Below are positions 43,434 through 52,785 of a stretch of 64,000 nucleotides of DNA, in pieces. The stretch comes from G963666535 sp963666535. GTDB taxonomy: Bacteria; Bacillota; Clostridia; Oscillospirales; Oscillospiraceae. The stretch spans positions 1 through 64,000 of the forward strand of contig OY762913.1 of the NCBI GenBank assembly GCA_963666535.1, in the 5' to 3' direction. Position numbers and translations under genes: made by a program. The notes beneath the pieces are model-generated. The model did no database searches. It was not told where the DNA came from and saw only the letters and a program-made list of their open reading frames with translations. The first letter of the stretch is position 1, and each line of letters opens with the position of its first letter.

Positions 43434-45134
43434 CTACTTTTCGGATGTGCGGACATGGATGGGACTTGTGCCAAGGGTTATTTCCACCTCCGTGCCGCTT
43501 GACGCGGCAGGGCGAATGGTAAGTCCACAACCCTCTCCGTAATAATACGCGATGCGTCTATTGATATTGGAAAGGGCAATGTTTTCAATTCCCCCGGTCG
43601 TCTCCCCATCTTCGGTCGGTTTGGACAGCTGCGTGCGAAGCAACTCCAGCGCCGCTTGGCCGATACCCTCTCCATGATCCCGGATCGCGATGCTGATGTG
43701 CTCGCTTTCAACGGAGGCTTTAATTTCAATGATGCAGCCTTTCTTGCAATTTTTGTAGCCGTGTGCAATCGCATTTTCCACAATAGGCTGAAGCAGCATG
43801 CGTGGGATCTTCAAGTCCATCAGCCTGTCATCCAGATCAAAAACCGCTTCAAATTTATTGTCGTATCTTATGTTCATGATATTGATGTATTTGTGTAGGA
43901 CATAGAATTCTTCCCATGCGTTAATGAATTCATCTTCGTCATGGGCGTAGCGGACGAGCATAGAAAGGCCATCGCAAAGATCAGTTGCCTTCTCCAGCTC
44001 CTTCTTCGATACAAGTATTTTTATGATATTCAATATATTCACGGTGAAGTGCGCATTAATTTGCTTTTTCAATGAATAATTAATTGCCTTTTGTTTTTTT
44101 ATTTCAGAATCTTTAAGCTGCATCTGAGCGCTTTGAATGGATTTATTTTTAACCTCGATCCTTTCCAGCATCTCGTTTAGCTTTATCACGAGCTTATCGA
44201 ATTCTGCGCTTTGCACATAGGGAATCGATCCCCGGGTATAGTTTAAATCCAGGTGATCAACACTTTCAAGCAAGCGCAGCATGGGCTTAAAAAATTGCTT
44301 CCTGATGAACGCTGCGAAAAGCAGGAGCGAAAACCCCAGCGCTAATCCTGTAACCAAAGCTGCCACAACAAAATACAGATTTGATGCGCTGAGATAGCCT
44401 GCGTCAGCCGTGACCAGGACAGAAAAGGGTGTCATGCCAATACGTTTATCGGTGTAATAGTAAGAATCGCCCTGTATATCTCCTGCGGAGAGAGCGAGCA
44501 GCGCCTGCGAATCCGATACGATCACTTTATCGTCCGTCAACAGTGAAACGTGCAGTCTTTCGTTCTGAGCATAGTCCATTATCCTGGCAAGTGTTGTCTC
44601 CCCATCACTAAGAATAACAATTGTGCCGATCTGACTCCCGCCAATATTATAAATGCTGCTGCCGTAGCCAATCAGCACGCTATCCACTGTATTGACAACG
44701 ATGTGTTTGGGAACTGCGTTTTTTTCTAAAAGATACAATATCCGCGTGCAGGCAGTATTGCCCGTTATTCCCCTGAAACGGTAAAATGCCCCATCTATAT
44801 TGTATGAAATCACGTTCCGGATCAGGCTGCGGCTGGATATGCTGCTTGACAGCAGTTCGTTAATTCCAGGTGCGCTGAGGAAATAATTCGTTACGTCTTC
44901 TTCCGCAACAAAACGTTTTACATATTCATTTTGAGAGAGCGTAAACGCAAGCTGCTCCATACCCGCAAACTCGTTTCCAAGATCGCTTGCAATCTGATCC
45001 GCCGTGCTCTCCAACTGAAGCTGTGTATTACTGCGGATAAGACCGGTAATGTATAAGTAAAACATTCCCCATACGATAAACACGGCAGCAAACAACGTCA
45101 GACTCCAGAGATAGTATTTTTTCTTTATACTCAT
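43434..45134 (-). CDS. Sensor histidine kinase, YesM/LytS type
   Basis: 566 residues from ATG 45134 (or 575 from ATG 45161, overlapping the regulator gene). TM1 about 10-30, an extracellular domain of roughly 240 residues, TM2 about 270-295, a HAMP-like linker, a coiled coil, then the His_kinase domain with LKKQINAHFTVNILNII, a variant of QINPHFLYNTL that keeps the phosphorylated His, and a HATPase with IVENAIAHGYK and DHGEGIG. It senses an extracellular signal, probably presented by one of the two binding proteins encoded divergently, and phosphorylates the neighbouring AraC-type regulator. Confidence 0.9.
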   Translation of the reverse strand: MSIKKKYYLWSLTLFAAVFIVWGMFYLYITGLIRSNTQLQLESTADQIASDLGNEFAGMEQLAFTLSQNEYVKRFVAEEDVTNYFLSAPGINELLSSSISSRSLIRNVISYNIDGAFYRFRGITGNTACTRILYLLEKNAVPKHIVVNTVDSVLIGYGSSIYNIGGSQIGTIVILSDGETTLARIMDYAQNERLHVSLLTDDKVIVSDSQALLALSAGDIQGDSYYYTDKRIGMTPFSVLVTADAGYLSASNLYFVVAALVTGLALGFSLLLFAAFIRKQFFKPMLRLLESVDHLDLNYTRGSIPYVQSAEFDKLVIKLNEMLERIEVKNKSIQSAQMQLKDSEIKKQKAINYSLKKQINAHFTVNILNIIKILVSKKELEKATDLCDGLSMLVRYAHDEDEFINAWEEFYVLHKYINIMNIRYDNKFEAVFDLDDRLMDLKIPRMLLQPIVENAIAHGYKNCKKGCIIEIKASVESEHISIAIRDHGEGIGQAALELLRTQLSKPTEDGETTGGIENIALSNINRRIAYYYGEGCGLTIRPAASSGTEVEITLGTSPIHVRTSEK

Positions 45135-45144
45135 TTTTTCGTTG

Positions 45145-45882
45145 TCATTCCTTATGCTCATCCCTATATTGGCTTGGCGCTATACCGTAATACTCCTTAA
45201 AAACCTTGCAGAAATAAAAATAATCCCGGTACCCGCAGTTTATGGCAATTTCCTTAAAAGCATCGCCCGATGATTTGATGAGCCGCGCAGCTTCCGACAT
45301 GCGCAGATTTGTAATAAATATGGTAAGCGTTGAATTGTAATGCTTTGCAAACAGATTGCAAATATAATTTGGACTGATATTAAAACTCTTGCTGAGCGAC
45401 GCCAGTGTAAAACGCTTAGAAAAGTTTTCTGTTACAAATTGCACCAATTCGTCGAAGCCAGGATTACCGGACGGTGAATAAGAAACCGAAGGCTGAAGAC
45501 ACTCTTTTTTAGCCAGCTTGCGGCTGAGGCGCTCCAGTACGATTTCAGCGTCAGACTGATTAAACGGTTTGAGCAGATAATCAAATCCGTCCAAAAGGAA
45601 AAAGCTCCTCGCATCCTCAAAGGTGCCGAATGCGCTGAGCATTACAAATTCGCAGTCAACATCATGCTCCTTTAAAATTTTTATAAGCTGTGTGCCGCTC
45701 ATAGCAGGCATCTTAAGGTCACTGAACACCACGTCCGGGTTATTTTTTAAAATATTATCAACGGCAGCCAATGGGTCTGTATTGCTCCCTGCCACCTCAA
45801 ATCCATTGTCCATCCATAGAACCGACGTCGTCAGGCTTTCTATAATAAGCGGATCATCGTCCACTAAATATACACTATGCAT
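45145..45882 (-). CDS. Response regulator, YesN type (receiver + AraC HTH)
   Basis: 245 residues. Receiver domain with VDDDPLIIES, phosphoacceptor in VVFSDLKMPAMSG, and FDYLLKPFNQSDAE. The C-terminal AraC domain reads FTLASLSKSFNISPNYICNLF and AFKEIAINCGYRDYFYFCKV. gaggagg precedes the ATG. First gene of the minus-strand pair. Likely targets: the divergent binding-protein genes and perhaps the giant surface protein. Confidence 0.93.
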   Translation of the reverse strand: MHSVYLVDDDPLIIESLTTSVLWMDNGFEVAGSNTDPLAAVDNILKNNPDVVFSDLKMPAMSGTQLIKILKEHDVDCEFVMLSAFGTFEDARSFFLLDGFDYLLKPFNQSDAEIVLERLSRKLAKKECLQPSVSYSPSGNPGFDELVQFVTENFSKRFTLASLSKSFNISPNYICNLFAKHYNSTLTIFITNLRMSEAARLIKSSGDAFKEIAINCGYRDYFYFCKVFKEYYGIAPSQYRDEHKE

Positions 45883-46073
45883 AGGTACCTCCTCAATGCC
45901 TCTTCTCGTCTGGCAGGTGTCATGCTGTCAATAAACATAATACATCGAGCCGGTTGCGCAGCGAAGAAAATGATTTGTAGTAAATACACTTTTGTTTGTC
46001 CGAAATTCACATGTCCATGTACTTATTTTACATTATATAGTATACTGGAGCACAAGTAAACTCAGGAAATGGT

Positions 46074-47699
46074 ATGAGAGCTATGTGGAAGAAATGGTTT
46101 AGTATATTTTTATGTGTGATTATTGTTCTTGCTTTTAGTCTGTTCTTTGCGCTAAAAGCGGAAAAGAAAGAAGAAATTACGGGTGAAACCATCACCATCG
46201 GCATAATAGACAATCAATATATACAGGATATTGATACAAATTACTATAAAGAATGGCTTGAGGAGCAACGGGGAATCAAGCTTGAGTTTTATGTGTTCCC
46301 GGAGGAGTACACGGCAGAATATCTGGACAGGATGTTTAAGTCCGGTAACATACCGGTTGACGCGCTGTTCTCTTTTCCTGTCTCAGAGGACTCAAATTTC
46401 ACAAACTCGGTTTTACAGGAATATGGACAGCTGGGTTACGTTCTTCCGTTAAATCGTTATATTGAAAACTCGGCTTTTATGCAAGAGCTTTTTGCTGATT
46501 TTTCGACATACGATCTAAAAAATGTTTTAACCTCACCGGACGGAAATATTTACTACATGCCGGGGCTTGATACCTCGTATAAAGCGGAATGCTCTCAGGT
46601 CATGTGGATTAATAACGAATGGCTTAAAGAGCTAGATCTGGATATTCCTCAGACTGTCGAGGATTTGGAAAAGGTTCTGGAAGCTTTTAAAAACGGAGAC
46701 CCAAACGGAAACGGGCTGCATGATGAAATCGATTTAGCGGGCAGCCGGGAAAAGTACAGCGAACAGTCCTATAATTTTCTTATGAACGCCTTTGTATACA
46801 ACGACCCAAATAATTCGCGTATGCTGGTTGAGGACGGCACCGTATATTTTGCACCCTTGACGCAAAAATGGCGAGAGGGTGTGCAATACATACATGGCCT
46901 GTATTCAGAGGGACTTCTGGACGATTTCCAGTTTACTCTTAATCACGAGCAGCTTGTCCAACTGGCAAACGACCCGAGAGATTTGCTGGGAGCGTTCACC
47001 AGCGCCAGTATATGCGATGTTCTTTTGCAGAGTTCCCCGGAACTCCTGAGCAATTTTATCCGGGTAGCTCCGATAGTGGGGAGCAACGGGACCCAGTATT
47101 CCGTGGTCACTACGCCGCTCCCAAGCGCAAACGGTATCATCACCTCAACCTGCACGAACCCAGAAGCTGTTTTCAGGCTTTTTGAACTGATGCTCAGCAA
47201 GGAAGCTTTTTTGATCGGTCGCTACGGCGAAGAAGGTGTCGACTGGGATTACGCCCAATCCGGCGATCTTGATGTGTTTGGGAATCAGGCGACAATAAGA
47301 AGAAATACTCAGCTGTGGAACAAGCCGCAAAACAAAATCCTTATGGAAACGTGTCCGTTCATTACATACACAGAGTATGCAAACGGCGTAAAATGGAACG
47401 GAATTGAATCCGAGGCGGATTCCACTGATGCCCGGGCTTACCATCTTTACAGCCAGTACAGTCCGGAAGAATATTTGAGAACAATCCTTTTTGAAGGAGA
47501 AGATGCTGAGAGCCTTATTAACATAAAAACCAACGTAGACAGGTATACGGATGACATGCTAATAGAATTTATTACAGGGAATCTTGACCCATATGACGAT
47601 TCCAAATGGAATGAATATGTTGAATTCTATCAGACTTTGGGGATTGATACGCTGATAGATGCGGCACAGGATTCTTACTGCACGCTGCTGCAAGATTAA
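46074..47699 (+). CDS. Extracellular solute-binding protein (family 1-like), membrane anchored
   Basis: 541 residues. An N-terminal hydrophobic segment (FSIFLCVIIVLAFSLFFAL) without a lipobox cysteine suggests a membrane anchor or an uncleaved signal. The body resembles large oligosaccharide-binding proteins of the LplA/YtcQ type (MWINNEWLKELDLDIPQTVE). GDPNGNGLHDEIDLAG is an EF-hand-like calcium loop common in that group. Start ATG at 46074 with aggaa 5 bases ahead. No permease genes follow. With the adjacent kinase it may serve as a ligand-presenting sensor and not for transport. Confidence 0.82.
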   Translation: MRAMWKKWFSIFLCVIIVLAFSLFFALKAEKKEEITGETITIGIIDNQYIQDIDTNYYKEWLEEQRGIKLEFYVFPEEYTAEYLDRMFKSGNIPVDALFSFPVSEDSNFTNSVLQEYGQLGYVLPLNRYIENSAFMQELFADFSTYDLKNVLTSPDGNIYYMPGLDTSYKAECSQVMWINNEWLKELDLDIPQTVEDLEKVLEAFKNGDPNGNGLHDEIDLAGSREKYSEQSYNFLMNAFVYNDPNNSRMLVEDGTVYFAPLTQKWREGVQYIHGLYSEGLLDDFQFTLNHEQLVQLANDPRDLLGAFTSASICDVLLQSSPELLSNFIRVAPIVGSNGTQYSVVTTPLPSANGIITSTCTNPEAVFRLFELMLSKEAFLIGRYGEEGVDWDYAQSGDLDVFGNQATIRRNTQLWNKPQNKILMETCPFITYTEYANGVKWNGIESEADSTDARAYHLYSQYSPEEYLRTILFEGEDAESLINIKTNVDRYTDDMLIEFITGNLDPYDDSKWNEYVEFYQTLGIDTLIDAAQDSYCTLLQD

Positions 47700-47716
47700 G
47701 GAAAAGGACTAGACCT

Positions 47717-48883
47717 ATGAAAAGAGCGATTGCGCTGCTATCACTGGCTGCGATTTTAATTCTGATTTGTTCATGTGCCGTCCAACGGGATAGCACAAGT
47801 TCCGATATGGAGACGTGGCTTGAGGATGCTCATCTGGGTGCAGAGGAAACTCCGGAGGCGTTATATGAAAAGGCTTTGACGGAGGACACCCTTGTGATAT
47901 ACAGCAGTTCAACACGTGTTATGGATGTTAAGGATTCCTTTGAAGCACAGTATCCGGGCCTCACCGTATACATAAAGGATAGTCGAAGTGTTGATCTTGT
48001 TAATGAACTGAAAACGGATTTTGAAAACAGAGACTATATCTGTGATATTGTTCTGTGCAGCGATGACAACGGCATTATCTCTCAAGAGCTGATACCAGAA
48101 GGCATTGTGTACAAGTATGTGCCATATGATATCGCCGATAAAATTAGGCCCGAGAACGATATGGCTATATTGCCTCTTGTTGCAGAAATCGAAATGGTTT
48201 TTTACAATACTGAGGTATATGACGCCCCTCCGATAAACAACTGGTGGGAATTGACCGAAGAAAAATTTTACGGGAAGGTGGTCATGCCTAACCCCATAAA
48301 ATCGTTTTCAGCCATGGGGCTTGTCGGTATGATGATCAAAAACAGCGACGTTATGGCGCAAGCATATCGTGATCTTTACGGGACCGATCTTGAGGTTAAA
48401 GCCGGTGAAACCGCTGGTGAAGCATACTGGCGGATGCTTATGGAAAATGGACTGATATTGGTAAACTCCAGTGACGAAGTAGTCGAACTTGTAGGAACAC
48501 CAGGCTTGATAGACCCTCCCATAGGAATCATGGTGTCCAGCAAGCTGCGTATGAGTGATGTGGGGTTCAATATCGAGCCTATCTATGAAATGGGATATTT
48601 TTGCGGAACTTATACTCCAAACAGTATTATGTTAGCCGGAGGCAGCAAAAGCATTAATTCGGCGAAGCTCTTCATAAGGTGGATTCTTGGCGAAACAGAC
48701 GGAAAAGGTGAAGGCTTAAACCCCTATCTTCAAAAGGGAGCCTGGTCAGTCAGAAGCGATATTCAAAGTGATTCAGATGTTTCACTTAACAATATTGAGT
48801 ATTTTCCGCTGGACCCTGAATACATATATGACAATCTTGACGACATCACAGCTTATTGGTTAGCGTTGATGGGTACTGAGTGA
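47717..48883 (+). CDS. Extracellular solute-binding lipoprotein (iron/polyamine-type fold)
   Basis: 388 residues. Signal peptide with lipobox ICSC, so Cys20 is lipidated. The start of the mature domain, TLVIYSSSTRVMDVKDSFEAQYPGL, is typical of AfuA/FutA-like binding proteins (LTVYSA...). The region also has MVFYNTEVYDAPPINNWWEL. Starts 17 bases after the previous gene, in the same operon. No ATPase or permease in the window, as for its neighbour. Ligand not assignable: the tyrosines that would bind iron cannot be placed with confidence. Confidence 0.83.
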   Translation: MKRAIALLSLAAILILICSCAVQRDSTSSDMETWLEDAHLGAEETPEALYEKALTEDTLVIYSSSTRVMDVKDSFEAQYPGLTVYIKDSRSVDLVNELKTDFENRDYICDIVLCSDDNGIISQELIPEGIVYKYVPYDIADKIRPENDMAILPLVAEIEMVFYNTEVYDAPPINNWWELTEEKFYGKVVMPNPIKSFSAMGLVGMMIKNSDVMAQAYRDLYGTDLEVKAGETAGEAYWRMLMENGLILVNSSDEVVELVGTPGLIDPPIGIMVSSKLRMSDVGFNIEPIYEMGYFCGTYTPNSIMLAGGSKSINSAKLFIRWILGETDGKGEGLNPYLQKGAWSVRSDIQSDSDVSLNNIEYFPLDPEYIYDNLDDITAYWLALMGTE

Positions 48884-49045
48884 ATATCCGTCAGCAACTA
48901 TATCAAATTCTTCAGTTGACATATAACTGATAGCATGAAAAATTCAAGCAGAATTGACAAAGAAACAGCTAATATTTTCTGATAAACGACATAAAAACAA
49001 GCATCTGTTTTTTCACAAAGCAAATGCCTGCCTTTCCGTACCGAC

Positions 49046-49087
49046 GTTAAGCCCCATAGGTCACAATGTGTACCTATGGGGCTTAAC
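49046..49087 (+). terminator. Strong hairpin downstream of the binding-protein operon
   Basis: 16-bp perfect stem (49046-49061 with 49072-49087); the 10-base loop can pair further (CAC/GTG). No T-run. Stands directly before repeat copy 2, where copy 1 also has a hairpin of different sequence. The 160 bases between the last binding-protein gene and this hairpin show nothing else. Confidence 0.65.
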
Positions 49088-49094
49088 CCTTCGA

Positions 49095-49339
49095 TTACAG
49101 GACTTTAGGTTGGTGGACGATACAGGACTCGAATTGCTACGAACTATATATCGTCTTGTGTTGTTGTATGTTGAAAAATGTTATTTCTCAATGGGTCCCC
49201 AGGTTTTTGCTTGTTAACTTCTGACGGACAAAGTTATGTCATATTATTCTGTTAAGGGAAAATTTATTGCCGCGTAGAGAGAATCACTACGTCTCTGAGA
49301 TATCTGTAAAATTTCATCAGCATCTCTTTCCCTTTGTTA
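49095..49339 (+). repeat. ~250-bp direct repeat, copy 2, with tRNA 3'-end-like sequence
   Basis: Partner of 36664-36920. Here the tRNA-like part is closer to a real tRNA end: the complement of ggtggacgatacaggactcg gives TTCGAGTCC..ATCGTCCACC. The 5' part of a tRNA is missing, as expected for a site restored or left by an integrase. No recombinase fragment adjoins this copy. The distance between copies is about 12.4 kb and encloses only the surface protein, two-component and binding-protein genes. Confidence 0.75.
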
Positions 49340-49441
49340 GAAATAGCAGGCTCCAACTGTCACATTGTTATGATTGAAACAACAGGCAAATTCTATTTTT
49401 GAGCAACGCATCCACGCCACTTGCGTCAAAATCTACTGCAA

Positions 49442-50422
49442 TTAATTGCACCCCCTGCAGTTTTCGCTGCAGGGCTGAATAAATCCCTTTTCCGCACACA
49501 TGATTGCATAAACAGCCAAGCGGCTGGGCGCCAATGATTTTGCAAAAACCATTGCTCCCTGCAGAGCGCTTAAAAATTGCAACACCAGCCGATAGACGTG
49601 TTTCCTTAAAAAGTGTTCGTCCTCCATGTGGGAATCCACATAGTACAGGGCATACCACGAAAAACCGTTGATGGAGTATTCACACTTCATTTCCCGCAGG
49701 AATTTTTCCAGATTCCAATTCCCAAGGTGGCAATACTTGATATAAAGCTCGCCAACAATTGCAATTTTGGGAAGATCCGCTTTTTTTCTGGGTATCTTGT
49801 CGAATTCCTCGGCAATGGTATGAAAGCGCTGCTTCATTGCACGGATCGTATGTTGCCTTCCTCTTTTTAACTCCCCGGACAGCAGGGCTGTCCACCTTTG
49901 CACACAGAGATCCGTTTCACCGCTGTTCACCTCATATGGAGTGATCTGGTTTTTTAGAATCATAAGCAGATCGCTGTAGAAAACCGCAGCCATGGCGCGA
50001 ACTGCCATGCCGGCTGAAATGGGCAGTTTTTGTACCTGCTTTAAATTTTTACTGTTCAGCGAAAGAATGGGCACCTGTTCAAACCCAGCTTTGTCCAGCG
50101 CTTTTCGAATGATCGGCACGTAGTTTGATCCACGACAGGCATCCCCGCACTGTGGCTCCAGAATGACGGTTTTTCCGGGGTCATACCTTCCGCTTTTCAG
50201 CGCAGAAATGACCTGCCCAACAATCAAAATGGCTGGATAGCATAAATCGTTGTGTGTATATTTTAAACCGACATTTGTGACCCGCTCCTCTACGTCCAAA
50301 ACAACAGGATAGTATTTCTTTGAATAGAAGGCAAATTTCAAAAGCGGAAAATGCATATCAAGCATGGCCGGAATGAGCATTGTATATGGCTGGTTGTGCG
50401 TTTCTTCGTCAATTTTATACAT
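49442..50422 (-). CDS. 2-hydroxyacyl-CoA dehydratase-activator-related protein (COG3580/3581-like)
   Basis: 326 residues from ATG 50422, preceded by gaaggcgg; an earlier start would give 356. The core YTHNDLCYPAILIVGQVISA and VILEPQCGDACRGSNYVPII carries cysteines typical of iron-sulphur proteins related to the activator/dehydratase group, normally fused to or encoded beside an ASKHA ATPase. No such ATPase or dehydratase is found here. The tail ends CSENCRGCN, a Cys-rich end that could complete a cluster. It is either a stand-alone relative or the surviving part of a larger gene. Surrounded by mobile DNA. Confidence 0.65.
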   Translation of the reverse strand: MYKIDEETHNQPYTMLIPAMLDMHFPLLKFAFYSKKYYPVVLDVEERVTNVGLKYTHNDLCYPAILIVGQVISALKSGRYDPGKTVILEPQCGDACRGSNYVPIIRKALDKAGFEQVPILSLNSKNLKQVQKLPISAGMAVRAMAAVFYSDLLMILKNQITPYEVNSGETDLCVQRWTALLSGELKRGRQHTIRAMKQRFHTIAEEFDKIPRKKADLPKIAIVGELYIKYCHLGNWNLEKFLREMKCEYSINGFSWYALYYVDSHMEDEHFLRKHVYRLVLQFLSALQGAMVFAKSLAPSRLAVYAIMCAEKGFIQPCSENCRGCN

Positions 50423-50684
50423 TGCTGATCCGCCTTCTATCGTTAATGAGATGTGCTGGGCAAATGCCGAGGAAAAACCATGAAGCAATTGAGATGAGCT
50501 TTTCGAAACCATAGTACCCTATGACACTACCAGATGTCATTGTTCAAGATTTAATTCTTTACAAAGTCAGCATGGTACCAATATGGTTCATCCAAGCTCT
50601 GATTTTACGCCATGTTTGTCCAAAGGAAGGAATAATTAAAGATTACATTCGAGAAATCCCCACAAAGGGAAAGACTCATTACCT

Positions 50685-50854
50685 TCAAGTTGCAGATGTA
50701 AGGTCAATTTGTAGGTCTACAGTACGATAGGCGTAAATACTTCGAATCCACCACGGAAGGATTAAAGAGCCATCTAGACTTTGAATACGAATATTTTTTA
50801 AATCTTCTGAACTACTGTCGGTAATATAGATGTTTACTATATAGACATCTTTTT
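50685..50854 (-). pseudogene. 3' part of a gene split by IS256
   Basis: Minus-strand frame of about 53 codons (VYIVNIYITDSSSEDLKNIR and then SLDGSLILPWWIRS) ending in TGA at 50685. Removing the IS and one copy of the 8-bp duplication joins it in frame with the fragment at 52368-52703 (..SEKD|VYIV..). The product is unknown. Confidence 0.75.
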
Positions 50855-52367
50855 GGCACGTCGGAAAATTTTGTGTAATTGTAAAATCCCTTGATCAAGA
50901 ATTTTAGCTTGTATCTGTGGGTTTGCTCTTGCAAATCAAGACTGTGGATTTTGCCTTCACTGCCCGTTTCCCCGGGAGCGGACACGGTATGCGCGCTTTG
51001 CGTGAATGCCGCGTCCGCCCAGGGGAACTCTATTTCAAGGTAAAATCAGACTGCGGCTCGCTCAGAAAACATCAGGTTGAGCTGGCTTAATACCATATCC
51101 CAGTTTCGACATCTGGACGTCCAGTGTTCGACAATTTTTTTAGATGCCAGATACAGCATCTTGCCCAGGGAGTCATCGCTGGTAAAGCTGGGTTTATTTT
51201 TGGTGATTTGCCGAAACTGGCGGTTAAGACCCTCAATGATGTTTGTCGTGTATATGATGCGCCGGATTTCGGCGGGGTATGCGAAAAAGGTGCTCAGAAT
51301 GTCCCAGTTTTCTTCCCAGCTCTTGACGCAGGAGGGATACTGTTTACCCCACTTTTCACGGAATGCCATCAAATGCTCCAACGCTTCGTCTTCCGTGACG
51401 GCTTTATAGACCAGTTTCAAATCAGCCATGAGCGCCTTGATATCCTTGTAGCTCACATAGCGGGTGGAGCTGCGGATCTGATGGATGATGCAGCGTTGGA
51501 TTTGCGCTTGGGGGTAAACGGCATTGATGGCCTCGCAGAAGCCCTTCAGCCCGTCCACACAGAACAGATAAACATCCAAAACACCCCTGCTTTTGAGGTC
51601 ATTCAACACAGAAAGCCAAAACTTGCTGCTCTCATGTTCCCCGATCCAAACGCCAAGAATGTCCTTTCTGCCATCCATGGTGATGCCAAGTACCACATAG
51701 GAAGCCTTGGTGACATACTGGTGATTTTCCTTGACCTTGTAATGAATAGCGTCCAAAAATACAAATGGATAGACGGGTTCCAACGGTCTGTTCTGCCATG
51801 CCGAAACCTCCGGCATGATTTTCTCGCTGATCTTACTCACTAGCTCTGGGGAGATTTCCACATCATAAAGGCTCTTAATCTGCTCCGCTATATCCCGCTG
51901 ACTCATGCCACAGGCATACAGGGAAAGAATCTTTTCTTCCATGCCGTCGGCGTTTCGGCTGTATCTTTCGATGATTTGAGGCTCATATTTTCCGTTGCGA
52001 TCCCGGGGCACCTTGATCTCCACCTCGCCCAATTGCGTCTTGACTGTCTTTTGCGAATACCCATTTCGGTAATTCTTAGCTTCCGGTTCGACAGCGGTTT
52101 GCGACGCTCTTTCGCTTTTTTCGTAGCCCAGCTCCGAGTCCAGCTCGCTTTCCATGACCTGCTGAAGTACGTCACGAAACATTTCCTTCATGGCCCCCAT
52201 AATCTCCATGGTACTGCTAAACTTTTGGCTGTTCACGTATTCTCGCATCAGTTCTGCCGGTGCTTCCTTCATAAAAAACATCCTTTCAGTGTTGAATTGT
52301 TATTGCTCCAATTCTTGACCAAAAGGATGTCTCTCATTCACTTTTACACAAAATTTTTCGGGGTCTC
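50855..52367 (-). mobile_element. Complete IS256-family insertion sequence, 1513 bp
   Basis: Imperfect 26-bp terminal inverted repeats (50855-50880 and 52342-52367, sharing AAAATTTTGTGTAA) are flanked by identical 8-bp direct repeats atcttttt at 50847-50854 and 52368-52375. The size and 8-bp duplication are those of the IS256 family. A single full-length transposase lies inside. Unmutated duplications suggest a recent insertion. Confidence 0.93.
51046..52272 (-). CDS. IS256-family transposase
   Basis: 408 residues, the usual length. The N-terminal DNA-binding part has SELDSELGYEKSERA and NYRNGYSQKTVKTQLGEVEI; the DDE core shows FLDAIHYKVKE, LFCVDGLKGF with RCIIHQIRSS, and the terminal IIYTTNIIEGLNRQFRQITK with the glutamate. 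Start ATG at 52272 follows gaaagg by 9 bases; the ATG three codons earlier touches that site. No stops, so probably active. Confidence 0.95.
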   Translation of the reverse strand: MKEAPAELMREYVNSQKFSSTMEIMGAMKEMFRDVLQQVMESELDSELGYEKSERASQTAVEPEAKNYRNGYSQKTVKTQLGEVEIKVPRDRNGKYEPQIIERYSRNADGMEEKILSLYACGMSQRDIAEQIKSLYDVEISPELVSKISEKIMPEVSAWQNRPLEPVYPFVFLDAIHYKVKENHQYVTKASYVVLGITMDGRKDILGVWIGEHESSKFWLSVLNDLKSRGVLDVYLFCVDGLKGFCEAINAVYPQAQIQRCIIHQIRSSTRYVSYKDIKALMADLKLVYKAVTEDEALEHLMAFREKWGKQYPSCVKSWEENWDILSTFFAYPAEIRRIIYTTNIIEGLNRQFRQITKNKPSFTSDDSLGKMLYLASKKIVEHWTSRCRNWDMVLSQLNLMFSERAAV

Positions 52368-52703
52368 ATCTTTTTCGGACATTACATACATAATCGTTTC
52401 TTCAACAAGGTCATTGCCTTTTAGAAATACAATAACCCGCTCACCATTCATGGAATTTACATGGGTTCTAATTATTTCTTCTCCATCAATATCATAAAAC
52501 TCATGCACTGGATCTAATCCTCCAAAAGCGATGTACGGGATGGTGTTTTTAGTTTGATTATAAATATTAATATTAAATCCCTTTTGGTATGTAGCCATAC
52601 TAATCGTTCGCCAGATGAATAAACCCACTATGACAAAAAGAATGATGCTAACTATAGTATATCGTCGTCCCTGCCGTACATGCTTTTTCAAAAGGCACAC
52701 CAT
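52344..52703 (-). pseudogene. 5' part of a gene split by IS256 (single-helix membrane protein)
   Basis: 112 native codons: a cationic N-terminus, one helix (YTIVSIILFVIVGLFIW, residues 15-31) and a small exported beta-rich domain. It then runs into the IS256 end and stops after seven foreign codons (ETPKNFV). Joined with 50685-50846 it gives a 165-residue membrane-anchored protein. No family recognised. The ribosome site is weak (gaaag). Confidence 0.75.
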
Positions 52704-52785
52704 CTTTCATCTATTTTTAACATTATAAACTATTCGCAAATTGCAAGTGCAAGTTGGACACCCACGGTAGAGTGGGCGCGGGTTC

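Noticed and set aside
50521..50730. Plus-strand 69-codon frame before IS256
   Set aside because: Overlaps the 3' part of the split minus-strand gene, which is supported by in-frame reconstruction; no ribosome site.
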